Shown one piece after another: positions 35,407-43,351 of a DNA stretch of 63,910 nt; positions within the stretch are counted from its first letter, which is position 1; each line of letters starts with the position of its first letter. The notes below the pieces were generated by a model, which did no database searches, was not told the origin of the DNA, and saw nothing but the letters and a program-made list of their open reading frames with translations. Both the position numbers and the translations under genes were made by a program. The DNA is from Candidatus Melainabacteria bacterium (GTDB lineage: Bacteria; Cyanobacteriota; Vampirovibrionia; Vampirovibrionales; Vampirovibrionaceae): NCBI GenBank assembly GCA_902168245.1, contig CABHPA010000172.1, positions 1 through 63,910 on the forward strand. The letters are read 5' to 3'.

Positions 35407-35454
35407 TTGTGTTTTTTGGTTCAATTTTTTAGTGGAAAGTTAGGAGAGAGTGCT

Positions 35455-35838
35455 TTGAAAAATAAATTCGCCGCGCTTGCCTTGGCAGGCGTATTACTGG
35501 GTCAGGTTGGCATCGCCTCGTTCGCCGATGGCGAAGCCGCACCAGCAGCCAGCAGCACCGGCAACACCGTGTGGCAGGTCATCAGCTTCCCGCTGCGCAT
35601 TGTGACCGGCGCGGGCGGCATGGCCGTGGGCGCGGTGGGCGGCAGTGTGCGCGGCATCGTCAACACCGAAGAGCAGTTCGCCCAAAATACCTTCGGCAAA
35701 GCCGATGAAAACCCGGTCTTGCTGCCAGTGGGCATTCTGGGAACCGTGGTCGCCGTGCCGGTGGGCATTGTGACCGGAGCCCCGGAAGGCGCAGTGAAAG
35801 GCGGAAAATACGGCTACCACGTCTGGGATAACTTCTAG
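35455..35838 (+). CDS. Small exported protein, TTG start
   Basis: 127 residues. TTG 35455 is chosen because AGGAG is eight to nine bases upstream (35442-35446) and it gives a signal peptide (KNKFAALALAGVLLGQVGIASFA, likely cut before DGEA). The mature protein is small and Gly/Val/Ala-rich with two hydrophobic glycine-rich stretches (VTGAGGMAVGAVGGSV and PVGILGTVVAVPVGIVTGA) that might insert in or line a membrane. Family not recognised. It stands between two terminators, so it is a monocistronic unit. Confidence 0.7.
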   Translation: MKNKFAALALAGVLLGQVGIASFADGEAAPAASSTGNTVWQVISFPLRIVTGAGGMAVGAVGGSVRGIVNTEEQFAQNTFGKADENPVLLPVGILGTVVAVPVGIVTGAPEGAVKGGKYGYHVWDNF

Positions 35839-35898
35839 GCGTTTAATCCCCCTATCGTTTCAACCTTTCTATAAATTTCAACCATACCATCCCAAAAG

Positions 35899-35936
35899 AA
35901 ATCCCGTTTTGCCACGGCAGGGCGGGATTTTTCTTT
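35899..35936 (+). terminator. Intrinsic terminator
   Basis: AAATCCCG (35899-35906) pairs with CGGGATTT (35923-35930) with an inner GCC-AC-GGC helix, followed by T-rich sequence. It isolates the upstream small gene from the flagellar cluster. Confidence 0.8.
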
Positions 35937-36101
35937 GCCCGTCCACACCATAACCACTCCTCCAGACGAATGAACTTGACCGAAACCCATTCAATTTTAG
36001 GACATTGGCTGCCGAAACCACCGACAAGCATTCTTGCAATCTTCGCGAAAATTCGCACAATCCCAACAGAATGCCAAACCCAAGCAGAAGGAAGGCAGCC
36101 A

Positions 36102-36803
36102 ATGGTACTCAGAGGATACGCCTACGCCAACGATGGACTGACCATTTCCATGAAGGCCATGCACACCCAAATGGCCATGCTGAGCGTGCATACCGACAAC
36201 ATCGCCAACTACGCCGTGCCGGGCTACCAGAAAAAAGAGGCGGTGGTCACTTCGTTCGCGGAATTTTTGGGGCCAAACGCGGTGGATGCCGCCACCAACA
36301 CCGAAATTGGCCGCCTTCGCCGCTCCGGTGAGCCGCTGGATTTGGCGCTGAATTCCAAGGGCTATTTTCAAAGATTGAGCGCCACCGGGGCCATTGACCT
36401 GAGCCGCGACGGGCGTTTTGAGCTGGACAAGGACGGCTACCTGCGCAGCCTGGACGGCAAGCAGATTCTATCCGCCAGCGGCACCAGCATCCGCTTTCCG
36501 TATATTCCGACCGATATGGACAAGTCCGTCAAGATTTCCCCCAACGGCGACATTCACCTTTATAACGGCGGCACCGGCAAAGCCACGCTGGTAGGTCGCG
36601 TAGGCGTCGCCAACGAACAAGGCGCCATTGCCACCGACGCGGATATTAAACAAGGCTACGTGGAAGATTCCAACGTGATGCTGCAACAGGAATACATGGC
36701 CATTATGCCCCTGCGCCGCGAGTTTGAGGCCAACCGCCAAATGTTCATCCTGCAGAACGACGGGCTATCCCGAATGATCCAGGAACTCGGCAGAGCGCAA
36801 TAA
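36102..36803 (+). CDS. Flagellar rod protein, FlgF/FlgG family
   Basis: 233 residues, ATG 36102 after GAAGG; the open frame continues upstream but without a rod-type N-terminus. The family N-terminal heptad region with NIANYAVPGYQKKE and the C-terminal SNV-x-LQQEYM...R.EFEANRQMF segment place it in the proximal/distal rod group. The first of two such genes, so probably FlgF-like by position. It would assemble outside the inner membrane after flagellar type III export. Slightly shorter than typical FlgG (about 260). First gene of a cluster with flgG, flgB, flgC and fliE. Confidence 0.85.
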   Translation: MVLRGYAYANDGLTISMKAMHTQMAMLSVHTDNIANYAVPGYQKKEAVVTSFAEFLGPNAVDAATNTEIGRLRRSGEPLDLALNSKGYFQRLSATGAIDLSRDGRFELDKDGYLRSLDGKQILSASGTSIRFPYIPTDMDKSVKISPNGDIHLYNGGTGKATLVGRVGVANEQGAIATDADIKQGYVEDSNVMLQQEYMAIMPLRREFEANRQMFILQNDGLSRMIQELGRAQ

Positions 36804-36836
36804 CCTCCATTTACCCCCTTAACAGGAGCGACCCCA

Positions 36837-37541
36837 ATGCTCGACGTGATTATGCAACTGGCGGCCAGAAACGCCAACAGACAGTACGAATCGCTGGAAA
36901 ACGTTTCGCTGAACGTGGCCAACTACAACACCACCGGCTACAAGGCCAAGCGGTTCGAACAATACCTGACCATCGACAACCGCCTGGAGGGCATCAGCCG
37001 TGTGGACGCCGGAAAAGGCGACCTGATGACCACCAAGCGGGAACTGGATATGGGCGTGGAAGGCTTTGGCTACATCCCGGTCAGCCAGCCGGACGGCACC
37101 ATCGCCTACACCCGCGACGGCAGCTTCACCCTGAACAGCCAGGGCTATATCGTCACCATGCACGGCGACATGGTGGGCGAGGGCATTAAAGTGCCAGCCA
37201 ACTACGAGAAGTTCCAGATTAAGGCCGACGGCAGCGTACTGGTACAAACCGAAAAAAACGCCAACTTTGAGCCGCTGGGCAAAATTAACTTGGTGCGTTT
37301 CCCGGTGGCGGAAAAACTGAAAAGCATCGGCTACAACAAGCTGGTTCCCACGGCGGAATCAGGCGAGCCGGTTGCGGATACCGAAAGCAAGGCCCGCCAA
37401 GGCTTTCTGGAACGTTCCAACGTCAGCGTGCATGAGCAGGTTGAACAGATCCTGCGCCTGAACGCCTCGCTGATTTCCAACATGCGAATTATTAAATTCG
37501 CCGACGACCTGTACCAGAAGGCCGTCAACCTCAGACAGTAA
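36837..37541 (+). CDS. flgG: Flagellar distal rod protein, FlgG-like
   Basis: 234 residues. Signature N-terminus SLNVANYNTTGYKAKRFEQ, central GTIAYTRDGSFTLNSQGYIV as in FlgG, and the C-terminal ERSNVSVHEQVEQILRLN. Shine-Dalgarno ACAGGAG. It sits 33 bases after the first rod-type gene and 16 bases before flgB. FlgG-versus-FlgF assignment is by internal features and order, so the symbol is less certain than the family. Confidence 0.82.
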   Translation: MLDVIMQLAARNANRQYESLENVSLNVANYNTTGYKAKRFEQYLTIDNRLEGISRVDAGKGDLMTTKRELDMGVEGFGYIPVSQPDGTIAYTRDGSFTLNSQGYIVTMHGDMVGEGIKVPANYEKFQIKADGSVLVQTEKNANFEPLGKINLVRFPVAEKLKSIGYNKLVPTAESGEPVADTESKARQGFLERSNVSVHEQVEQILRLNASLISNMRIIKFADDLYQKAVNLRQ

Positions 37542-37557
37542 TTAAGGAGCGGTTTCA

Positions 37558-37908
37558 ATGGAAATCCTGCCCAATAATTCCATCGATCAGACCCTGCATT
37601 ACATGGCCGCCATTGCGGAACGCCAGCGGCTGACCAGTGCCAACATCGCCAATGCGCACACCCCCGGCTACACAGCCCGCTCGGTCAATTTTTCGGACTT
37701 GCTGAAAACCGACAACCCGTTTGAAACCCAGCTCTCGCAAAAAATGGGCAGCAAGCTTAGCGAAATCAGCACGGACACCGGCACCCCGGTCGATCTGCAA
37801 AAGGAGCTGATTGACATGCAAAAAAACCTGCTGTTCTACAGCATGACCACCCGCCGGGCTTCCACCATTTTCAGCAGCCTGAAAGCCGCCAGCCAGGTAG
37901 GTCGCTAA
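37558..37908 (+). CDS. flgB: Flagellar proximal rod protein FlgB
   Basis: 116 residues, within the usual FlgB size (about 110-140). N-terminal ANIANAHTPGYTARSVNF matches the rod consensus, and the C-terminal helix (LQKELIDMQKNLLFYSMTTR) pairs with it in the rod. Shine-Dalgarno AAGGAG. In most bacteria flgB is followed directly by flgC; here an RDD protein is interposed. Confidence 0.92.
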   Translation: MEILPNNSIDQTLHYMAAIAERQRLTSANIANAHTPGYTARSVNFSDLLKTDNPFETQLSQKMGSKLSEISTDTGTPVDLQKELIDMQKNLLFYSMTTRRASTIFSSLKAASQVGR

Positions 37909-37968
37909 TTTAGCAGTCGCATTATTAACCCACATCCAATTTCAAACCAAACAGAAACGGAGAACCTC

Positions 37969-38511
37969 ATGGCCCAACCTTCCCAACAACCCGAACCCAG
38001 CCAACAGCAACCCGCCTTCGGCGTGATCAGCAATATGGACACCACGCCCAAGCACCCGTGGAAACGCTACATTGCCAGAATGATCGATAATTTCCTGCTC
38101 ATGCTGGTCAACCTGCCGGTGTTTGTAGTGGTCGCGCTGGTTGCGGGCCTGCTCTCCGATCCCGGCAAAATGGAAGGCATGACGGGCAATTACCTAATGA
38201 CTGTAGCAATGGGCGGCTTGGCCGCCTTGGAAATGGTTGCCCTGGAAACCTGCCTGCTGGCCACCTGGGGAACCACGCCCGGCAAGCGGATCTTTGGCCT
38301 GCATGTGAGACACGCAAACGGCGAAAAGCTGAGTTACCGGGAAGCATTCAAGCGCAGCGGCATCATTCAGGGCATGTTCTTGATTCCCGCGCTCATCCCG
38401 TTCGGCGTCATCCTGAACATTGTGTTGCTGATTTTCCAGAGAAGGCAACTGCTGAAAACCGGCTACACCACCTGGGACAAGATAATACAAGGCCAGGTTG
38501 GCCCCGTGTAG
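37969..38511 (+). CDS. RDD family membrane protein
   Basis: 180 residues. A Gln/Pro-rich N-terminus is followed by the RDD domain (RYIARMIDNFLLML), three to four membrane segments, and the typical TTPGKRIFGLHVRHANGEKLSYREA between segments. RDD proteins have been linked to sodium/proton exchange and other membrane roles, but most are unassigned. Its position inside the flagellar rod cluster, between flgB and flgC with gaps of 60 and 30 bases, is unusual and suggests co-expression with the basal body. Confidence 0.85.
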   Translation: MAQPSQQPEPSQQQPAFGVISNMDTTPKHPWKRYIARMIDNFLLMLVNLPVFVVVALVAGLLSDPGKMEGMTGNYLMTVAMGGLAALEMVALETCLLATWGTTPGKRIFGLHVRHANGEKLSYREAFKRSGIIQGMFLIPALIPFGVILNIVLLIFQRRQLLKTGYTTWDKIIQGQVGPV

Positions 38512-38541
38512 TAACGCCCGCACCAACGGAGACTGATCGCC

Positions 38542-38988
38542 ATGACGCTTTCCAGTTCATTCGAGATTTCCGCCGAGGGTTTAACCGCTCAGGCATCCCG
38601 CATCAAGATTCACGCCAATAACATCGCCAACGTGAACACGCCGTACTACGTCCGCAAAATTCCAGTGCTGGCGGAAAACTATCAGATGTCCTTCGAGGAT
38701 ATCATCGGCAACATGCGCAAGGGCATCATCAACGCCGGAATTTCCTATGGCCCCGGCGGAGCGGTGATGGCAGGAACCGTGGCTGACCCGACCCCCGGCA
38801 AGCGCATTTACGAACCCGGCCATCCGCAAGCCGACAAAGACGGCTACGTAACCCTTTCCAACGTGAACCCCATGACCGATATGGCCGACGCCATGAGCAG
38901 TTCCCGCCTGTATGAAGCCAACCTGGCCGTGGTGGGCATTGTGAAAAACATGGCCAACAAGGCGCTGGAAATCGGTCGCGGTAACTAA
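38542..38988 (+). CDS. flgC: Flagellar proximal rod protein FlgC
   Basis: 148 residues, family length. N-terminal GLTAQASRIKIHANNIANVNTP and the proximal-rod C-terminus (VNPMTDMADAMSSSRLYEANL) identify FlgC. The Shine-Dalgarno is weak (GGAGA about 12 bases before ATG). It joins FlgB, FlgF/G and FliE in the rod. Confidence 0.94.
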   Translation: MTLSSSFEISAEGLTAQASRIKIHANNIANVNTPYYVRKIPVLAENYQMSFEDIIGNMRKGIINAGISYGPGGAVMAGTVADPTPGKRIYEPGHPQADKDGYVTLSNVNPMTDMADAMSSSRLYEANLAVVGIVKNMANKALEIGRGN

Positions 38989-39013
38989 GTCCGTGAATTA
39001 GGAATACACCCCT

Positions 39014-39685
39014 ATGAGCATTACCGAAATCACAGGCCCATCCATTATGGCCGGAAGCGGCATTGACGCCGTAGAAAGCCGCATGAAACAGATTGAAGGA
39101 CTCATCGGCAACATCCAGACCCGGCGAGCGGCGGCCTTAAGCGCCAAGCCCAGCCTGCCCGTCGATCCGCTGGGCGATGCCGACGCCCCCAAACCGTTCC
39201 AGTTCTACTTAAAACAGGCCGCAGCGCCCAGCGCGCTGAATCAGTCCGCAGAACAAAAAAACCTTTCCGTAAACGAACGCTTTCAATCCGTGCAACCCCT
39301 GGTGGAAGGGTTGAGCCAGCGTTACGGCGTGGATAAAAGCCTGATCAACGCAGTTATCCAGCAGGAATCCGGCTTTAACCCGCTGGCCGTTTCCAAGGCG
39401 GGTGCCACCGGGCTGATGCAACTGATGCCCGGCACCGCAAAACACCTGGGCGTCAGCAACCCGACCGATCCCGCGCAAAACCTGGAAGGCGGCGTTCGCT
39501 ACCTGAAAGGGCTGATCGATCAGTTCAGCGGCAACATCCCGCTGGCGCTGGCCGCCTATAACGCTGGGGCAGGTGCGGTAAACCGCCACAAGGGCATTCC
39601 GCCCTACAAGGAAACCCAGAATTACGTACGCAACATCTTGTCCATGTACCTGAAATCCAAGCAAGGCGAATCAATTCCCGGTTAA
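39014..39685 (+). CDS. Lytic transglycosylase (SLT), rod cluster
   Basis: 223 residues. The C-terminal 130 residues are an SLT domain: catalytic Glu in [26 protein letters not shown], and [19 protein letters not shown]. The N-terminal 90 residues are hydrophilic and resemble nothing I know. No classical signal peptide, so export may use the flagellar apparatus. Between flgC and fliE it is well placed to open peptidoglycan for rod passage, the job done by the muramidase half of FlgJ in enterobacteria or SltF in Rhodobacter. Confidence 0.9.
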   Translation: MSITEITGPSIMAGSGIDAVESRMKQIEGLIGNIQTRRAAALSAKPSLPVDPLGDADAPKPFQFYLKQAAAPSALNQSAEQKNLSVNERFQSVQPLVEGLSQRYGVDKSLINAVIQQESGFNPLAVSKAGATGLMQLMPGTAKHLGVSNPTDPAQNLEGGVRYLKGLIDQFSGNIPLALAAYNAGAGAVNRHKGIPPYKETQNYVRNILSMYLKSKQGESIPG

Positions 39686-39773
39686 GCGCCAGACATTCAC
39701 CCGCTTTATCCCTGATTCATTCTGATGACCATCTAATCCATTTTTTCCTCTTACTTTTTACGGAGTCTCTGCC

Positions 39774-40103
39774 ATGAACATCGGCTACATCCCCAAACTT
39801 TCCATGGATGGCGTGAAAAACCCTTTCCAGGCAGGCATGTCCGGCATGGTGCAAAAGCTGCAACCGATGGACGCGCCCGAAAAGACCAACTTCCAAAGCA
39901 CGTTAGCCAACACGCTCAACCAGTTGAACGACACGGTTTCCGCCCCGGACAACATGATGCACGATGCCCTGACCACCGGCAACGTGGACGTACATGACCT
40001 GATGATCGCCAACGCCAAGGCCGAACTGCTGATTAGCATTACCACCCAGGTGGCCACCAAGGTGGTGCAGGCATACGATAAAATCCTGCAAATCCAGATT
40101 TAA
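39774..40103 (+). CDS. fliE: Flagellar hook-basal body protein FliE
   Basis: 109 residues, family length. FliE joins the MS ring to the rod. Conserved C-terminal half: MMHDALTTGNVDVHDLMIAN, AKAELLISITTQVATKVV and AYDKILQIQI. Last gene of the visible flagellar block; a terminator follows at 40146. No fliF, motor, export or flagellin genes are in this window. Confidence 0.93.
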   Translation: MNIGYIPKLSMDGVKNPFQAGMSGMVQKLQPMDAPEKTNFQSTLANTLNQLNDTVSAPDNMMHDALTTGNVDVHDLMIANAKAELLISITTQVATKVVQAYDKILQIQI

Positions 40104-40145
40104 GAGCCGCCAATCGCAGCGCTTTCTTATCTTTCAAATTGTTCC

Positions 40146-40187
40146 AAATTCCGCCTGATGTTGTTCACAATGCCGGGCGGAATTTTT
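40146..40187 (+). terminator. Terminator after fliE
   Basis: AAATTCCGCC (40146-40155) pairs with GGCGGAATTT (40176-40185), followed by TT, ending the flagellar transcript. Confidence 0.85.
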
Positions 40188-40394
40188 CATGGCAAATTTT
40201 TGCGGACTTTTTATGCGCGTTTACCGCACGTGTGCAATGAATCATTTTGGTTTCTCACGTCTTAAACAAACAGGTTGATGGATGCCACCCCATTCACCAG
40301 CCGGTTATCTGTTCACAATGTCACGACAGATATCTCGATTGCCTGGCTTCATGGCGTACTCCAGCCCGGCAGGATCTTTCCGCAAGGGCGGTAC

Positions 40395-40484
40395 ATGAAA
40401 GGTAAGGAAATGCGCCTGACCCTATACGATATGTCATGGCTAATCGTCCTGTACTACATGCTGAACCACGCGGTACAGCGTTAA
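40395..40484 (+). CDS. Candidate membrane micro-protein
   Basis: A 29-codon ORF with two nested, well-spaced start signals: AAGGGCGG before ATG 40395 and AAGG before ATG 40410. The peptide has one hydrophobic stretch (MSWLIVLYYML) flanked by Arg/Lys upstream and HAVQR downstream, consistent with a single-span membrane peptide. A terminator begins three bases after the stop. Nothing else explains the 40188-40486 interval. It may be an accidental ORF. Confidence 0.35.
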   Translation: MKGKEMRLTLYDMSWLIVLYYMLNHAVQR

Positions 40485-40486
40485 AC

Positions 40487-40521
40487 AAAAGAGGCGGCGT
40501 CCCAACAACGCCACCTCTTTT
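40487..40521. terminator. Bidirectional terminator
   Basis: AAAAGAGGCGGCGT (40487-40500) pairs with ACGCCACCTCTTTT (40508-40521) with one C-A mismatch. It separates the micro-protein region from the convergent TPR gene. Confidence 0.8.
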
Positions 40522-40541
40522 GCAGTTTTAAGCAAGCTTGT

Positions 40542-42251
40542 TTAAACCTGAAACAGGTTTTCCAGTCGCTCCTGAATTTCGGCGTCATCCAGTTCGGGGT
40601 TCTCGGCGTTCAGGGCCAACGCTTCGGTGTAGACTTTGGCAGCCCCAGCGGTTTGCCCCAGGGCTTCCAGGGTGCGGGCCACGTTAAAGCGGGCCAGCGT
40701 GTAATTGGGCTTCAAGGCCACGGCCTGCTCAAACATTTCCAGCGCCTTTTTCAACTGGCACTTTTCATCCAGGTAAATAACGCCCAGGTTGTTGTAGGCA
40801 ATGGGATTGTCCAGGTTCAGCGCAATCGCCCGGTTATAGGCTTCCACGGCCTCATCGTTCTTATCCAGTTGCCAGAGCAGATAGCCCAGGTAGTTGTGAC
40901 ACTCCGCGTTATCCGGCTCCACGCTGAGGATGTAGTTATACGTTTCGATGGCTTGCTCGAAGTTGCCTTGCTCCGTGTAAATATCGCCCAACATGGAAAG
41001 GCACTCCAGATCGCCGGGATTCAACTGGCAAGCCAGCCGGAAGATACGGGCCGCCGTATCCATATCCTGCTTTACCTGGTAATAAATGGTGCCCAGGGTT
41101 TGCGCCACGGTGGCCGTCCACACCGGGTCTTTGCCATGCTTTATGGCAAACTGGTATTCCTGAATGGCCCCATCGTAATCTTCCAGCTTGAAAAGAATAT
41201 AGGCAATATTGCTGTGCAGGTAAGGGTTTTCCGGCGATTGGCCCAGCAGTTCCTTAAAGTAGTACAGCGCGCGCATGTATTCGGAACCATCGCTGTAAAT
41301 TTGCCCCAGCGTGTACAGCGTATCGAAATCGGCGACCTGCGCTTCCACCACTTTTTCCAGGTGTTTGGCGGCGTTGGCGGAATCTTTGCATTCGTTGTAG
41401 ACATGCCCCAGTTTTTTATCGATCAGCGGGTTGTCCCGATCCAGCTCGCGGGCTCGGTTGTAATAATAGAGCGCCCCATCCAGGTTATCCCGCTCGGTGT
41501 TGAGATCGCCCAGCAGGTGAAAGAAAATCGCCTCTTCCGGCAACCGTCTGGCCGACCACTCATACAGCAGGCCCGCCATGCGCTTGAGTCCCAAGGCTTT
41601 CAGCACCCGGCCCCCGCCAATTAAACTGAACACCTTAAAATCGGTAAAAAAGGCGCTTTGCAACACAGAAAAAGAAGAACGATCCATGGGCAACAAGCAG
41701 CAACCCAGCGCAAATTGCTGAAGCCCTTGTGCGGCCAGACCAATACGTTTTAAAGCAGGCAGTTCATAAGAGAGCCTGGCCTGCTGGAGCATGGCTCGTC
41801 CCAGCGCCATGCGCGGCTTACCGGAACCGTGTTTGGCAACTTTTTGGATTGCCTGGCGAAATTGCGCCACGGCTTCATCCAGGCGACCGGCCCGCCGCAG
41901 GAAATAGCCTTTGAACAGGTGCGCATCGCTGTAATCCGGGTTTAAGCGCAGGCCGGTCTCGCAGAATTCAATGGCAGTGTCCAGCGCAATGGCGCCTTTG
42001 TCCCACAGGGCGGAAGCCAGTTTTACGTGCGCTTCCGGCAGCGACGGGTTGAGATCAAGCGCCTCTTTATAGTGGGTAATGGCCAGATCCAAATCCTGCT
42101 TTTGCAGGCGAGACAGATAATTATGGTAGTACTTGTTTCCCAGCGTCAGGAAATGCTCGGCGGAAATTTGCCGCGAAGTGCTTAATTCCGGCAAACTGGA
42201 GAGAGGATAGAGGTGATAAGGGGATCTGGATTCTGAAAAGCGTTGGTTCAT
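40542..42251 (-). CDS. TPR-repeat protein
   Basis: 569 residues from ATG 42251 (an in-frame start 20 codons earlier adds an Arg-rich leader without a Shine-Dalgarno). It is made almost entirely of tetratricopeptide repeats: about ten 34-residue units with W/L-G-Y-A-F-A-P spacing, for example AITHYKEALDLNPSLPEAH, FEQAIETYNYILSVEPDNAE and AVEAYNRAIALNLDNPIAY. A non-TPR insert occupies about 135-215. No signal peptide. TPR proteins are scaffolds; the partner is unknown. A perfect inverted repeat lies upstream. Confidence 0.88.
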   Translation of the reverse strand: MNQRFSESRSPYHLYPLSSLPELSTSRQISAEHFLTLGNKYYHNYLSRLQKQDLDLAITHYKEALDLNPSLPEAHVKLASALWDKGAIALDTAIEFCETGLRLNPDYSDAHLFKGYFLRRAGRLDEAVAQFRQAIQKVAKHGSGKPRMALGRAMLQQARLSYELPALKRIGLAAQGLQQFALGCCLLPMDRSSFSVLQSAFFTDFKVFSLIGGGRVLKALGLKRMAGLLYEWSARRLPEEAIFFHLLGDLNTERDNLDGALYYYNRARELDRDNPLIDKKLGHVYNECKDSANAAKHLEKVVEAQVADFDTLYTLGQIYSDGSEYMRALYYFKELLGQSPENPYLHSNIAYILFKLEDYDGAIQEYQFAIKHGKDPVWTATVAQTLGTIYYQVKQDMDTAARIFRLACQLNPGDLECLSMLGDIYTEQGNFEQAIETYNYILSVEPDNAECHNYLGYLLWQLDKNDEAVEAYNRAIALNLDNPIAYNNLGVIYLDEKCQLKKALEMFEQAVALKPNYTLARFNVARTLEALGQTAGAAKVYTEALALNAENPELDDAEIQERLENLFQV

Positions 42252-42328
42252 ATAACTCACTCTGCGCCTTCTACTTGCCAACAACCTCCCCATTGCAAGC
42301 AACGGGGCCATTGGTGCGACTTATAACC

Positions 42329-42357
42329 CATTGGGCGCATTACAAACCCGCCCAATG
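42329..42357 (-). promoter_or_regulatory. Inverted repeat upstream of TPR gene
   Basis: CATTGGGCG (42329-42337) and CGCCCAATG (42349-42357), a perfect 9-bp inverted repeat with an 11-base spacer, 78 bases before the start codon. A near-copy of the half-site (CATTGGTGCG) is at 42309. The rest of the gene-free stretch 42252-42580 is AT-rich, with no ORF. Confidence 0.4.
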
Positions 42358-42580
42358 TACGAAAGGCAATCCTTTAGCCCGTGGCCCTATCCATAGAGCG
42401 CCCGTAATATATACATTCGGCAGCAAGTTACAAAACTTTACTGTTTGTTTTCAAATTTTCTGAATATTCAAAATTTCCGAATCGGTAGGCAGCTACGCAT
42501 TTGAAGCGCCCCAACGTACTTTAAAGAATACCCACTTTTATCCCCGTGTCAGGGCGCTCACGCAACCCCCAAAGCCCTGG

Positions 42581-43351
42581 CTATTCGGACAATTTTTTCT
42601 GGAACAGCCAGGTGGCCAGCGCAAAGCTCAGCACGGCGCATCCCCACATCACGGCCATGTAGTGCCAATCGATAAACCCCTTCAGCAATAAGTCCCGACC
42701 GCCCTCAAACGCCGCCGTGGTGGGCAGCCAGTTCACCAGGGGCTGTAACCAGCCCGGCAAGGCTGAAATAGGGAAAAACAGCCCCCCCAGATACAGCAGC
42801 GGCGTAATAAAAATGGCCTGGGACTGGGCAATGTTATCCGGCTTGGGGAAAGAGGTGCCTACCATGCTGCCCACGCAGGTAAAGAAAATACAGCCCGGAA
42901 ACACCAGCGCGAAATACTGCGGCAACGCCCCCCAATGGATTTTCACGGGAGAAAAAACCATCAAAATCAAGGCCACAATGACGCCTTTCATGAGGGCCAC
43001 CAGAAAACCGCCGATGATTTCACCCATAATAATGTCGGTGGTATGAATCGGCTTAATGCGGTACTCATCCAGCATTTTCTGGTGCCAGCGATCCAGCCAC
43101 AAACCCCATGCCCCGGTGCGGTAGGCTTCCAGCAGAATGGTCATGCTGATAAGCCCCGGCGTGAGGAACGCCATATAAGACACCCCGTCCACATTCGAGA
43201 TATAGCCTTTCAGCCCCAGGCCAAAGGCCAGGAAAAACGTGAACGGCAGGGCAATGGTGTTCACGGTCTCGTTCACCCAGCCCTGGGCTTCCTGCAACAA
43301 CACTTTTTTGGCAATCGGCACAATACCCCGACGGAAATACACCAGCTTCAT
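42581..43351 (-). CDS. ABC-2 type exporter permease
   Basis: 256 residues with six hydrophobic segments, of the ABC-2 (NodJ/DrrB-like) permease class. The segment PLLYLGGLFFPISALPGWLQ followed by NWLPTTAAFEGGRDLLL is the typical C-terminal pattern. Its start overlaps the stop of the ATPase gene by four bases, so the pair forms a coupled exporter. Candidate cargoes are polysaccharides, lipids or drugs; nothing nearby decides between them. Confidence 0.9.
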   Translation of the reverse strand: MKLVYFRRGIVPIAKKVLLQEAQGWVNETVNTIALPFTFFLAFGLGLKGYISNVDGVSYMAFLTPGLISMTILLEAYRTGAWGLWLDRWHQKMLDEYRIKPIHTTDIIMGEIIGGFLVALMKGVIVALILMVFSPVKIHWGALPQYFALVFPGCIFFTCVGSMVGTSFPKPDNIAQSQAIFITPLLYLGGLFFPISALPGWLQPLVNWLPTTAAFEGGRDLLLKGFIDWHYMAVMWGCAVLSFALATWLFQKKLSE

